From: an uncultured Opitutales bacterium
GTDB taxonomy: Bacteria > Verrucomicrobiota > Verrucomicrobiia > Opitutales > Seribacteraceae
NCBI GenBank assembly: GCA_943789375.1
Contig: CALSTX010000019.1
Span: 1 to 64,000, forward strand
DNA: 64,000 bases
Direction: 5' to 3'
Position 1 is the stretch's first letter. Each line of letters begins with the position of its first letter. This document shows, piece by piece, positions 9,173 through 18,387 of this stretch. A program made the translations under genes and the position numbers. The notes beneath the pieces were generated by a model. The model did not search any database and was not told the DNA's origin. It saw nothing but the letters and a program-made list of their open reading frames with translations.

Positions 9173-9439
9173 ATGGCAAGAAAAGTGGTATTTTCATTGA
9201 TACCAAGTATTCTGTGTTTCTGGGTTTGGGTTCAGGATGGTCTCCGCCTTTCTTTATGGAAAACAAGTGTCGGCGAAAAAAAAGAAATCCCCTTGGTCGA
9301 AGGAATGCCAGAGCTTGGAACTCAGACACAGATTATATGGAGAGATCAATTTGTATGTGGAATTGAAACTCCTGTACTGGGGCTCATTTTTACAGCTATC
9401 CTGCTTTTTACATTTTGCTTAAAGCGAAAAAAAAGCTGA
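9173..9439 (+). CDS. Small two-helix membrane protein, unknown
   Basis: 88 residues from the ATG at 9173; an in-frame TTG at 9158 would overlap the previous stop. Hydrophobic segments lie at about residues 5-20 (possibly a signal anchor) and 65-82, with a soluble stretch between them containing KKEIPLVEGMPELGTQTQ, and a basic end LKRKKS. That topology puts about 45 residues outside the membrane. No family recognised. It is paired with the gene at 8856; nothing obviously functional follows in the 244 bases up to 9683. Confidence 0.45.
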   Translation: MARKVVFSLIPSILCFWVWVQDGLRLSLWKTSVGEKKEIPLVEGMPELGTQTQIIWRDQFVCGIETPVLGLIFTAILLFTFCLKRKKS

Positions 9440-9683
9440 CAGACAATCGCTTTCTTTTTGTGTCCGCTCAGCCTAGGTTTTGGGGTTCTGCCATTTGCTA
9501 AACGATGCGAGTCGCGTAATTAACATGGCATTCACTACTATTAAAGTATGGCCATGCAGTTTCAATTGACGTGGGCTTTTGTTTTCAAAAATTTTCCTCA
9601 AGCGTTCTCCGAGCTTCTGGCAAATTTTTAATGTCACCTTAGTGAGCATAATGAAGTAGCTTCTCTAGCCGCTAATTTACTGG

Positions 9684-11046
9684 TTATTTGTTAATGTAGA
9701 TTTTATTCGCGTTTAAATCATGGTCGCTGAGATCTGCTTCTAAAAGATCACGGGCGCTTGGGTATGAAAAAGAGCAAATCTCAACAATAGAGGAATCCTT
9801 CGTTTTATATCCTGCCTGAGAAAGCCATTTGTGAGCTCTCCGGGTCTGGTCAGCTTGTGAGCTTTCGAGGGAATCAGTCCCTGTCATATTCTTGACAGGG
9901 GAGAACTCTTCAAGCCTTTCTGCTTCGAGAATTAAAGGTTTTTTAGCAAAAGGCAGAGCATCAAAAACAAAAGTTTCAAATTTGATGGCATTGGGCTTTT
10001 CAGGATTAACCAGATCTCCGTTTTCCGTTATGAAAGGTACTTTCTTCTCCGCCCGGTGATAGGGTAGATTAATTTTGCCACTGGCAAACTGCTCGATAAA
10101 ATCCCGTCGTAAGATATGGATTGCCGGGCTTCCCGCTCTGTATTTGATCCGCCCACATGTTTCTTTTTCCAGTGCCTTTTTCTCGGGAAGGTCGGAATAT
10201 TCTATGATCGTAACCCGTTCACCTATCGCAACAAAGTTACCCAGTTTTTCGAATGGCCCTGTCTTGGTGAGAGAACGGCTGGACATGTCGGATTTATGTA
10301 GATCATGCAATCCAATGAATAGGGGGTTGATCGCACTAACCAATGGATTATCGACCTGAAAATAGGAAATATGCTCGATTCCTTTATCTGCCATGTCCGC
10401 AATCGAACCTGAATCAATCAAGGCTTTAAGGGAACCTCCATGTCCGTTTGGCGAAAAGGCGAGACTGTCTTCAGATGTACGCAGAAGGTTCCCATTGAAA
10501 TCTGTGGCAGGCATCACACCCTGGGCAAAGAACTTTATGTTTTCTTTGCCCAGGCGGTAATAGTCATTTTCTTCAAAATGTGCGTGCGTTGCCTCCAAGT
10601 TTAAAGGGCTGCACATAATATACCATGGGATGGTTACCTCATACTTTTCAGACATTCCAAGTATTTGCTCGGCGAATAGTTGGAAGAGAGGTTTCTTTTT
10701 GACGGGGCTTACCGGGAGGGTTCCTTTGGGGCCATTATATCCAAGCCTGGTGCCTTGCCCTCCGGCAACTGTAAAAGTCGCGGTCTCTGCCGTCCCTAAT
10801 AAGCTGCTCGCCGTGCTCATAGGCTTGTTCGTATCGGGCTTTTTGATCGGGGCTTTCCGGTAAGATCGGCAGATAAGAAGCCGGTCCATATTCACGGGGT
10901 ATGCCGGTTTCCCCAGAAGATGAAAGGCATTCATCCAGGGCTTTCTTTAATTCACTCCAGTCAAGATTTTCAAGTTGTGTTGCAAGTTTGGGACTTTGTT
11001 TGGCAAATTCCGCCATTACTTTTTGGTTCTTTTCAATAATATCCAT
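9684..11046 (-). CDS. UDP-N-acetylglucosamine/UDP-sugar pyrophosphorylase family, with an apparent frameshift
   Basis: UDPGP-family nucleotidyltransferase (PF01704): sugar-1-phosphate plus UTP gives UDP-sugar. The start at 11046 opens an N-terminal helical part (MDIIEKNQKVMAEFAK, then YGPASYLPILPES and YEQAYEHGEQLIRDG). The frame then changes near 10780-10800, and the catalytic part continues as TFTVAGGQGTRLG with the Lys of NGPKG, GHGGSLKALIDSG and YFQVDNPLV. Dropping one C from GACCGCG restores LIRDGRDATFTVAGGQ; total length 1363 is 3x454 plus one base, as expected for one insertion. The corrected product of about 453 residues fits the family. It may serve cell-wall or surface-polysaccharide precursors. 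It diverges from the Fur gene at 11239. Whether it uses GlcNAc-1-P or another sugar cannot be read from sequence alone. Confidence 0.8.
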
Positions 11047-11238
11047 GAGTGGGAAATTGTTAGTCAGAAATTGTCTTTGTGGCAAATTGGAATCTTTTGA
11101 ATCTGAAAGACAACCGTTAAAGGAATAAGTACATTCCTGTATTACATCTATCTAAAAAACTAAAGATGATGGCTTTCAACCAGTAAGAAATCATTTTATG
11201 GGTTGATCAAAACGGGTGGGTTAGCCTTACTTATTCTG

Positions 11239-11655
11239 ATGACCTCACTAATTGATGAAGCGATTGCGAGACTTCGTGAAAAAGGATTACGAATTACCGA
11301 CCAGCGTAAATCAATTTTAAGGGCTTTGGCTGAGGCAGAAGCCCCGATGTCAGCAGAAGAGGCCCACGCAGCACTTGTGAATGAAGCTTGCGATTTGGTC
11401 ACCGCCTATCGATGCCTAGACCAATTTGAGAAAGCTAAGATTGTGGAACTAGGGGTACGAGAGAATGGGACAAAGGTTTATTGCCTGGGCCATGGCCAGG
11501 GTCACCATCATCATCTTACCTGCAGAGGTTGCGGGAAGACTGAACGGATTGATATTTGCATGGGAAAGGAATTAAATGAGATTGCAGCTCATTTTGGTTT
11601 TGTTGAACTGAGTCATGTGATGGAGGCATTCGGTGTATGCCCGAAATGCAAATGA
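11239..11655 (+). CDS. Fur-family metalloregulator
   Basis: 138 residues from the ATG at 11239; an in-frame TTG at 11203 would add a hydrophobic stretch not typical of the family. The N-terminal winged helix contains LRITDQRKSILRAL and TAYRCLDQF. The C-terminal part carries the metal-binding signature HGQGHHHHLTCRGCGKTE, and a final CPKC pair completes a structural zinc site. Family members sense Fe, Zn, Mn or peroxide; the rich His cluster does not decide between Fur, Zur and PerR. It stands alone, divergent from the UDP-sugar pyrophosphorylase, with about 190 bases between them. Confidence 0.9.
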   Translation: MTSLIDEAIARLREKGLRITDQRKSILRALAEAEAPMSAEEAHAALVNEACDLVTAYRCLDQFEKAKIVELGVRENGTKVYCLGHGQGHHHHLTCRGCGKTERIDICMGKELNEIAAHFGFVELSHVMEAFGVCPKCK

Positions 11656-11744
11656 TTCTTCGGGGGGCCTCGGTAAATAATTTTTTATAGAGGAATACAT
11701 ATTTCTTGCCTTGAAACCTGTTCCTTGTTGGAGTCGTTACCTTT

Positions 11745-12599
11745 ATGAAGATTTCCCTGAGAATATTATGCTTTTCCTGTTTGTCGGTGTTTTCCGCATC
11801 TCTTCTGGCAGTGGATGAAGAGCGTAAAATTCGCCAAGCTATGCCAGGGGAATTGCAGACGGTGCCCTCTAAGAAATTCAAGGCTTTGGTTTATTCCAAT
11901 TCGAGTGGGTTTAAGCATAAGTCCATCCCTACCGGGGTAAAAGCGTTGAAAGTAATGAGCGAAAAGACCAAGCTATTCACCGCGGATTTTACCGTTACTA
12001 CGGAAAAGTTTACCCCCGAAGGTTTGTCTTCCTACGATTTGCTTATTTTCAACAACTGTACCCGTGTGCAAAAAGCATTTACGAAGAATGAGCAAAGGCA
12101 GGCCATCCTTGATTTTATCAAACAGGGGAAAGCTTTTGTAGGTTTTCATGCCGCCTCTGATGGCGGAACCCCGCAGTGGAAAGAGTACACAGAAATGATT
12201 GGTGGTTGCTTTGCGGGTCATCCCTGGAATGCAGGTGGGAAATGGCCTTTTATTGTGGAAGATCCTGATCACGCGGTGAATCAAGCCTTTGCGAGCAAAG
12301 AATTTTCTTTTTCGGATGAGATTTATCAGTACAAGGACTACAACCGATCGAAATTGCGGGTGTTGGTCGGTTTAGATGCAATCAAGTCGGGCAAGGAAGG
12401 GAATTCCCCCACCAACGATTATCCAGTCTCCTGGGTTAAGTCTTACGGGAAAGGCCGAGTTTTTTATTCCAATTTTGGTCACAACAAAGCTTCTTGGTGG
12501 ACGCCCTTTCTTTTGCAACATTTCCTCGATGGGATACGATGGTCTTTGGGCGACCTGCAAGGCTCCTCTGAAAGCCTTTCCCAACCTTATAAAATTTAA
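11745..12599 (+). CDS. ThuA-domain protein, exported
   Basis: 284 residues: signal peptide (FSCLSVFSASLLAVD) and a ThuA-like domain (PF06283, glutamine-amidotransferase-like fold). Typical family blocks are KALVYSNSSGFKHKSIP, LIFNNCT, FVGFHAASDGG, GGCFAGHPW, DEIYQYKDY, PVSWVKSYGKGRVFYSNFGH and the closing FLLQHFLDGIRWSLGDL. ThuA proteins are often encoded beside Gfo/Idh/MocA oxidoreductases in sugar catabolism, and here exactly such a gene follows after 25 bases. The reaction of the family is unresolved; a role in modified-sugar use is inference. Confidence 0.88.
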   Translation: MKISLRILCFSCLSVFSASLLAVDEERKIRQAMPGELQTVPSKKFKALVYSNSSGFKHKSIPTGVKALKVMSEKTKLFTADFTVTTEKFTPEGLSSYDLLIFNNCTRVQKAFTKNEQRQAILDFIKQGKAFVGFHAASDGGTPQWKEYTEMIGGCFAGHPWNAGGKWPFIVEDPDHAVNQAFASKEFSFSDEIYQYKDYNRSKLRVLVGLDAIKSGKEGNSPTNDYPVSWVKSYGKGRVFYSNFGHNKASWWTPFLLQHFLDGIRWSLGDLQGSSESLSQPYKI

Positions 12600-12624
12600 C
12601 CATACTCTCTTAACCTCAAAAAAT

Positions 12625-13959
12625 ATGAAAGAAATTGAACAAGTATCACGACGAAAGTTTATCGGATCCAGTGCCCTTGCCGGAGTAGCGGCAAGTTTTC
12701 CCTATGTAGCCAAAGGGGAAAATCTGCAAAGCGATACCATCCGGGTTGCAGCCATAGGCCTGGGTGGACGTGGCACGGGTGCAATTGGGCAAATACTTGA
12801 CGCTCCCAAAGATTTGGAAAAAGAAAAAGGTATTCGCTGCAATACAAAACTCGTGGCGGTTGCTGAAGCTTTTCCTGAAAAAGCTGCAGGTAAAATCGCA
12901 GGATTTAAAAAGAAGTACGGAGAAGACAGAATTGATGTAGAAGGTAGAATTTTTGGAGGTCTTGATGGTTATAAGCAGGCCATCAATGAAGATGTGGATA
13001 TGGTTGTGATTGCAACGCCCCCAGGTTTTAAACCCCAGCAGTTTGAGTACGCGGTAAATCAAGGGAAAAAGGTTTTTATGGAGAAACCTGTTGCGAGTGA
13101 TGTTACCGGAGTGAGGCGTGTTTTAGAATCAGCCAAATTAGCGAAAGAAAAGGGACTTACTGTCGGTATTGGTTTGCAAAGAAGGCATGAAGATCGCTTT
13201 AAAGATAATGTTCAGCAACTTCAGGACGGTGTTATTGGTGATATCAACCTTCTCCGTGTCTATTGGAATGGCAATTCTATCTGGCACCGTGCAAAACAAA
13301 AAGGAATGACTGAGATGGAGTACCAAGTTAATAACTGGTACCACTTTACTTGGGCGTCCGGGGATCAAATATGTGAGCAGCATATTCACAATTTAGATAT
13401 TGGGTGTTGGATCAAAGGGATGTATCCAGTCAAGGCAAATGGAATGGGAGGCAGTGAGATGCGTATGGGTGGAGATAGAAAACTATCTCAAATCTTCGAT
13501 CATACTTTCGTGGAGTACACTTTTCCAGATGGTACAAAAATGTACAGCCAAGGGCGGCATTTGAAAGGTGGATGGTCACATGTAGCCGAGTATGCCCATG
13601 GATCGAAAGGAACATGTTCAGTCGCTAGGTTTATTGAGCCATTTGAAGGTGACCCTATTCGCGTATCTGGTTCTGGAAATGGTCACTATCAAGAACAGAA
13701 AGACTTGATAGAAACCTTACACAAGGGAGAATATTATAATGAAGCGGAGTATGGTGCTATGAGTACTTTTACTGCTATTCTAGGAAGAGAAGCATGTTAT
13801 TCCGGTAAAGAAATTAATGCGGATGAGCTTTTGAAAAAGGGTAGGGACTATGCTCCCGGTATCGATGACTACACTTTCAGTACTACACCTCCAGTAGTGC
13901 CAGGAGAAGATGGGGAATATCCTGTCCCGGCTCCTGGGATATATCGGCCTTTTGCGTAA
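12625..13959 (+). CDS. Gfo/Idh/MocA family oxidoreductase, Tat-exported
   Basis: 444 residues from the ATG at 12625. The start is set by a twin-arginine signal, VSRRKFIGSSALAGVAA; an upstream open frame to 12376 runs through the ThuA gene and is ignored. The Rossmann domain begins with VAAIGLGGRGTGA, followed by DVDMVVIATPP and the conserved KVFMEKPVAS (catalytic-region Lys). The C-terminal domain includes QICEQHIHNLDIGCWI. Family members oxidise or reduce sugars and polyols with NAD(P); this Tat-dependent subgroup is abundant in PVC bacteria and the cofactor is folded before export. It forms a pair with the ThuA gene and ends at a strong terminator. Confidence 0.92.
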   Translation: MKEIEQVSRRKFIGSSALAGVAASFPYVAKGENLQSDTIRVAAIGLGGRGTGAIGQILDAPKDLEKEKGIRCNTKLVAVAEAFPEKAAGKIAGFKKKYGEDRIDVEGRIFGGLDGYKQAINEDVDMVVIATPPGFKPQQFEYAVNQGKKVFMEKPVASDVTGVRRVLESAKLAKEKGLTVGIGLQRRHEDRFKDNVQQLQDGVIGDINLLRVYWNGNSIWHRAKQKGMTEMEYQVNNWYHFTWASGDQICEQHIHNLDIGCWIKGMYPVKANGMGGSEMRMGGDRKLSQIFDHTFVEYTFPDGTKMYSQGRHLKGGWSHVAEYAHGSKGTCSVARFIEPFEGDPIRVSGSGNGHYQEQKDLIETLHKGEYYNEAEYGAMSTFTAILGREACYSGKEINADELLKKGRDYAPGIDDYTFSTTPPVVPGEDGEYPVPAPGIYRPFA

Positions 13960-13971
13960 TGCAGGGCTAAT

Positions 13972-14004
13972 AAAAACCTCCCGGGAAACCGGGAGGTTTT
14001 TTTT
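13972..14004 (+). terminator. Strong rho-independent terminator after ThuA-Gfo/Idh pair
   Basis: AACCTCCCGG and CCGGGAGGTT form a perfect stem around a GAAA-type loop, followed by eight T. It lies 12 bases after the oxidoreductase stop. Confidence 0.95.
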
Positions 14005-14124
14005 ACTCTTATTCTTACCAAAATAAAATTCAGATTATTATTCTCTTTCCATTAATCTTGTTTAGAAATTTTAATTCAATAAGATTGGAAAAGACTCAAA
14101 AATTTAAGAGAAACTTTTGTCGAT

Positions 14125-14661
14125 ATGATTCTTTCCGACCAATCTATTTTACAAGCCATTGAAACTCGAGATATTGTTATTGATCCTTACGATCGTGAGT
14201 GTTTGGGGACCAATAGCTATGATGTTCACCTTTCCAGACACCTCGCGTGCTATGTGGATGAGGTTATTGATGCCAAAAAGCACAACCAAGTTGAACATTT
14301 TGAGATTCCAGAGGATGGTCTCGTGCTCCAACCCGGTAAGACATATCTTGGATCTACTCTAGAGTATACCGAAACCCGAAGTTTTGTTCCCTTTCTTGAG
14401 GGTAAGTCAAGTGTGGGGCGATTGGGTATCGATATCCACGCAACGGCAGGTAAGGGAGATGTCGGATTTTGTAACCATTGGACATTGGAGATTTCAGTAT
14501 CACAGCAAGTTAGATTATACGCGGGGATGCCCATAGGCCAATTAATTTACTTTGCGGTGGAAGGGGATGTAGAAGTTGATTATCAGGCAAAATCTTCTGC
14601 CAAGTATAACCAGAGAAGTCCCAAGCCAGTTGAGTCAATGATGTGGAAAAATAACTTCTAA
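14125..14661 (+). CDS. dcd: dCTP deaminase
   Basis: 178 residues, typical length. Deaminates dCTP to dUTP on the route to dTTP, as a trimer. Key blocks are LGTNSYDVHLSRHL, LQPGKTYLGSTLEY, LEGKSSVGRLGIDIH (substrate-binding Ser-Ser and Arg), HWTLEISV (catalytic Glu region) and the C-terminal KYNQRSPKP. The stop is directly followed by the GTG of the SufU-like gene, so the two are translationally linked. Whether it is the mono-functional or the dCTP deaminase/dUTPase type cannot be settled by eye. Confidence 0.93.
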   Translation: MILSDQSILQAIETRDIVIDPYDRECLGTNSYDVHLSRHLACYVDEVIDAKKHNQVEHFEIPEDGLVLQPGKTYLGSTLEYTETRSFVPFLEGKSSVGRLGIDIHATAGKGDVGFCNHWTLEISVSQQVRLYAGMPIGQLIYFAVEGDVEVDYQAKSSAKYNQRSPKPVESMMWKNNF

Positions 14662-15075
14662 GTGAAAGAAGAACCTCTCCATCGTGAGATTGTTGAGGAA
14701 CATGCGGGCAATCCTCAATATTACCAAAAGCTTGTTAGCTTTTCACATACTTGTAGTCATTGTAGCCAGCAGACAGGAAATATTTGTACTATTCAATTAC
14801 TTGAGCAGGATGGATTCATTGCAGGCATTGGTTGTCAATTGCAAGCTTCTGCTTTGGCCACCGCTTGTGCGTCGTTAATGGCATGCCATGTACGAGGTCT
14901 GCCAGTTTCCAAGACCAAGGTTTTAATCCAGCAAGTACTCCAGTATGTTGAGTGCGAAGAGGGGCGCAGCTTGCCGGGTGACTTGTTTGTATACGAATCA
15001 ATTCGTCTTTTTAGTGAAAGACATGACTGTGCACTACTTGGGTGGCGCACTTTAAAAAAAGCACTGGGAAGCTAG
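14662..15075 (+). CDS. SufU/IscU-like iron-sulfur scaffold, atypical cysteine pattern
   Basis: 137 residues starting with GTG at 14662, immediately after the dcd stop; no in-frame ATG near the start fits better. Similarity to SufU/NifU-N: HREIVEEHAGNP at the start, GIGCQLQASALATACASLM in the middle (the second conserved Cys in GxGC), and HDCALLGWRTLKKAL at the end (third conserved Cys in CALLxWxxL). The usual first ligand motif C-G-D appears as T-G-N, with two cysteines in CSHC shortly before it that might substitute. Other Fe-S biogenesis genes (sufS, sufBCD) are not adjacent. Scaffold or sulfur-acceptor activity is therefore likely but unproven. The gene converges on the UvrD-type helicase with only 3 bases between the stops. 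Confidence 0.7.
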   Translation: MKEEPLHREIVEEHAGNPQYYQKLVSFSHTCSHCSQQTGNICTIQLLEQDGFIAGIGCQLQASALATACASLMACHVRGLPVSKTKVLIQQVLQYVECEEGRSLPGDLFVYESIRLFSERHDCALLGWRTLKKALGS

Positions 15076-15078
15076 TCT

Positions 15079-17187
15079 CTAAAAAGAGCGGCCTCGGGAT
15101 CCACGGCCATAAGGATTTTTGGATCCATATTGATTCCATCCTTGAGAGAAACCCCGCCCTGGGCCAAAGGAAGAGTGTACGTTTACTAGTTCATAGCGGG
15201 AATCATCGATTTCTTTAATGAAACGACTTTGCATAAGCCGCACTGGTGTCCCCTTTTGATTGGAGAGCATAGGGAAAACCAAATGCAATGATTTTTCCGC
15301 CCTTGTTGTTGCAACATAAAAAAGTCTCTTTTCCTCCTCCATATCGCTTTCCCCGTCAATTGCCCGCTTACTAGGGAACATGCCATCAGCTAGGCCAATC
15401 AAAAATACATGAGGGTACTCTAAGCCTTTCGACTGATGAATCGTCGATAATCGTAAGCACCTTTCACCTTTTTGCACCACTCGATCACCAGATTCTGAAC
15501 TGAGTAAAACGAGTTGCGAGAGCATCTCAGCGATACTTTCAAATTTTGTCGCAAAATCGATTAAACTTTCTAAATCTTCTTCTCTTCTTGGCCAATTTTC
15601 ATAAGTGGCACGCAGGTAGTCTTGATACCAACCACCAATTGCACCTTCCACGATTTGTGCTGGTGTCGCAGTAGCCGTAAGTATAGCAATATTTTTGAGT
15701 GTTTCTACAAGTTCTTTCCAGTCTTCTTTTGCATCCTTGGGAACTTTGGATAATACCTCTGTTGAATCTAATGCGTCTACGGTCGCACACTTATTGGCGC
15801 TGGCATGTTTTTGGGCAAGGGTAATAAGTTTGGCAGCTGTTTTTTCTCCAACTTTTGGAAGTAAGCATGCAAAGCGAAAGAAAGCAGTGTTGTCTTTAGG
15901 GTTAGCGACGAAGCGAAGTTGAGCCACAAGGTCCTTAACATGAGCTTGTTCGAAAAACCTCATCCCACTTGTGATGACAAATGGGATTCCTCGTCTTGAT
16001 AGTTCAACCTGTAGTTCCATGGCGTGAAAATGTGCCCTGTAAAGGATGGCGACATCATCATAGTGTACGCCTGAGTCGTACAAGGATTGTACTTTTGAGA
16101 GAATGAAGTCTGCTTGTTGATAAGCATCCATTGTGGGAACAACGACGGGGAGGTCTTGGTGCGGCCTTGATGGTTTTAACTCCTTGGAAAAACTGTCTTC
16201 TGTTGATCTGCTTTTGAGAATATCGTTAGCTAAGTTTAAAATTTCTGGCGAACTTCGGTAATTGGTTTCAATTTTAAAAATCTTTGTGGAAGGATGCCTC
16301 TCTGGGAAACTAAGAATTTGGTCTAAGTCTGCCCCTCTCCAGGTGTAAATGCATTGGGCATCATCACCAACAGCCATGATTTGGTGATTGGCTGCAATTT
16401 TGTCTACAATCTGAGCTTGTAGGCAGTTAACATCTTGATATTCATCGACCAGAACATGAGAAAAGCGAGATTGATAGTAAGAAGCAGCTTCGGGGTTGGT
16501 TTCTAAAACTTCTAGCCAATAAACGAGTAAGTCATCGTAATCGGCTAATCCTCTTTGCAATTTTATAGCCTGATAGTGGTGAGCAAAGGATTCAATTTTG
16601 GCTTTTAGTTCGGCATTACTCGGATAGCGTCCCCTCGCTACTTGGACGACATCGGTCATGATATTTCTGGCAAAGCTTATGATTCCCTTAATTGGTTTAG
16701 CTTTAGGGTTTTCTTTTGCCTTAAAAAAATCAGGGTCCAAATCTCGAATGATTTCGTTCAACAAAGAATCAGAATCCCCATCGTCTAGAATGGTGAAACT
16801 TTTGGGTAAACCAATGGAGTCACCAAATAAACGAAGGACCTGTCCGCCGACATGATGAAATGTACCGCCTAAAAATCGGTGGGCACCAATCCCAGTCAGC
16901 TCTTCCACGCGTTCTAGCATTTGCTTGGATGCCTTATTAGTGAAAGTAAGGAGAAGGATGGCTTCCGGGCTAACGCCTTGAGAAAGGAGGTAGGCAACTC
17001 TGTAAGTGAGGGTACGGGTTTTCCCCGAGCCAGCTCCGGCTAAGACCAAAGCTGGACCATCTGGTGCGGTGACAGCTTTAAACTGATCTTGGTTGAGCTC
17101 TTTTTGAAAATCAATAGCAGGCACTGCACTGGAAACCTTGGGGGGAGCCCCAAAGATATCATCTTCTTCATCTTCGTAGTCGTACAC
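15079..17187 (-). CDS. UvrD/Rep/PcrA-type DNA helicase
   Basis: 702 residues, superfamily 1A 3'-5' helicase. Motif I is VLAGAGSGKTRT; motif Ia is in LLTFTNKAS; motif II is VDEYQD; motif III is VGDDAQCIYTWRG; motif IV is IETNYRSS; motif V is LSTIHQSKGLEYPHVFLIGL; motif VI is EEKRLFYVATTRA. An acidic start (YDYEDEEDD) and a Gly/Arg/Ser tail (GRGSRGRSF) flank the core. It unwinds DNA during repair or replication restart; the exact orthology (UvrD, PcrA, Rep) is not decided here. It is last in a minus-strand run after pyrH, frr and proB, 40 bases beyond proB. Confidence 0.95.
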   Translation of the reverse strand: MYDYEDEEDDIFGAPPKVSSAVPAIDFQKELNQDQFKAVTAPDGPALVLAGAGSGKTRTLTYRVAYLLSQGVSPEAILLLTFTNKASKQMLERVEELTGIGAHRFLGGTFHHVGGQVLRLFGDSIGLPKSFTILDDGDSDSLLNEIIRDLDPDFFKAKENPKAKPIKGIISFARNIMTDVVQVARGRYPSNAELKAKIESFAHHYQAIKLQRGLADYDDLLVYWLEVLETNPEAASYYQSRFSHVLVDEYQDVNCLQAQIVDKIAANHQIMAVGDDAQCIYTWRGADLDQILSFPERHPSTKIFKIETNYRSSPEILNLANDILKSRSTEDSFSKELKPSRPHQDLPVVVPTMDAYQQADFILSKVQSLYDSGVHYDDVAILYRAHFHAMELQVELSRRGIPFVITSGMRFFEQAHVKDLVAQLRFVANPKDNTAFFRFACLLPKVGEKTAAKLITLAQKHASANKCATVDALDSTEVLSKVPKDAKEDWKELVETLKNIAILTATATPAQIVEGAIGGWYQDYLRATYENWPRREEDLESLIDFATKFESIAEMLSQLVLLSSESGDRVVQKGERCLRLSTIHQSKGLEYPHVFLIGLADGMFPSKRAIDGESDMEEEKRLFYVATTRAEKSLHLVFPMLSNQKGTPVRLMQSRFIKEIDDSRYELVNVHSSFGPGRGFSQGWNQYGSKNPYGRGSRGRSF

Positions 17188-17227
17188 AGGAAATAGGTAT
17201 CAACTTAATTTTAAGATTCGAGCAAGG

Positions 17228-18334
17228 TTATTCAGAAATTGGAGTAAAAGTTGGAGCTAAATGATCTCGGTGCACAACCTCCAATTGATTTTTCCCTGGA
17301 TAAAGGGCCATGATTTCTTCGTTCTGTAACCCTTTGATTGCAAGTAATTCTTCGGAATCGAAACGAGTAATACCTTGGGCAAAAATCTTCCCATCTTGCG
17401 TGGAAATTGAAATTACATCAGTCTTTTTAAATTTTCCTTCGACGGTACACAGCCCCCATGCAAGTAAACTATCTCCTTGTTCCGTAACCGCACGGTAGGC
17501 TTCATTATTGACAACTAAAGAACCACAAGCCTTCGGGAAAAAAGCAAGCCACTTCTTTCGGTCTACAAGATTTAGCCCCGCCGGTGCAAAAAAAGTACCT
17601 ACAGCCTTACCTTTGAAGATTTCATTTAGGTTTGCAGGTTGCTCTCCACTTCCTATAAAGACAGCACAGCCTGATTTCGTAGCTATTTTAGCTGCTTCTA
17701 TCTTGGTAATCATTCCACCAACTGCGGTTGGGCTGTTAGTACCTTGAGCCATTTGTTCGATGGAAGGGGTTATTTCAGCGATAAATGGTACCAGAGTGCC
17801 AGCATCTTTGTGGGTCATTAAGCCCGTAGCTGTGGAAAGAATAACAAGCATTTCAGCCTCACTTAAGGAAGCAAGAAGCGCTGAGAGTACATCGTTATCA
17901 CCAAATTTTATCTCTTCATCACTTACAGAGTCATTTTCATTTACAATTGGAACAACTTGGTGATGAAGTAATGCAAGTAAGGTTTCTTTAACCTTTTCAG
18001 ATCTTCCCTGTTGGTTGAAGTCTTCGCGGGTAAGTAATACTTGAGCGGGAATCATCTTAACTTCACTAAGAGCCTCCGTCCATGCATTCATGAGCAAACA
18101 TTGACCAATAGATGCACAGGCTCTTAATTCTGCCATCTCTTTTGGTCTAGACTTGTAACCCAGCTTACCCATGCCAAGCCCAACTGCACCCGAGCTAACG
18201 ATGATGACTTCAACTCCTTCTTGCCGAAGCTGTAAGATACCTCGTGCGAGGTGTTGGAGCCGGGCTTGATGGATATTACCATGTCCCGCTGATAAGATTC
18301 CCGTTCCTAGTTTGAGAACGATTTTTTTCATCAA
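17228..18334 (-). CDS. proB: Glutamate 5-kinase with PUA domain
   Basis: 368 residues. Phosphorylates glutamate to glutamyl-5-phosphate, the first step of proline synthesis. The amino-acid-kinase domain (about 1-255) shows KIVLKLGTGILS, IIVSSGAVGLGMGKLG, VPIVNENDSVS, FGDNDVLSALLA and GGMITKIEAAKIA. A C-terminal PUA domain (about 270-360) contains GSLVVNNEAYRAV and DSLLAWG. The start is ambiguous between two adjacent ATG codons (18334, 18331). It follows frr by 53 bases. The next gene for the pathway, proA, is not next to it. Confidence 0.95.
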   Translation of the reverse strand: MMKKIVLKLGTGILSAGHGNIHQARLQHLARGILQLRQEGVEVIIVSSGAVGLGMGKLGYKSRPKEMAELRACASIGQCLLMNAWTEALSEVKMIPAQVLLTREDFNQQGRSEKVKETLLALLHHQVVPIVNENDSVSDEEIKFGDNDVLSALLASLSEAEMLVILSTATGLMTHKDAGTLVPFIAEITPSIEQMAQGTNSPTAVGGMITKIEAAKIATKSGCAVFIGSGEQPANLNEIFKGKAVGTFFAPAGLNLVDRKKWLAFFPKACGSLVVNNEAYRAVTEQGDSLLAWGLCTVEGKFKKTDVISISTQDGKIFAQGITRFDSEELLAIKGLQNEEIMALYPGKNQLEVVHRDHLAPTFTPISE

Positions 18335-18387
18335 AAGAAAAAAAGATCGAAAAATTTACTAACTCAGGTGGGCAGACAAAAGAAGAA

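Noticed and set aside
9124-9366. Alternative frame overlapping the small membrane proteins
   Set aside because: Basic and without helices; the two frames with membrane segments explain the region better.
12376-12624. Upstream extension of the Gfo/Idh gene
   Set aside because: It overlaps the ThuA gene; the Tat signal begins at 12625.
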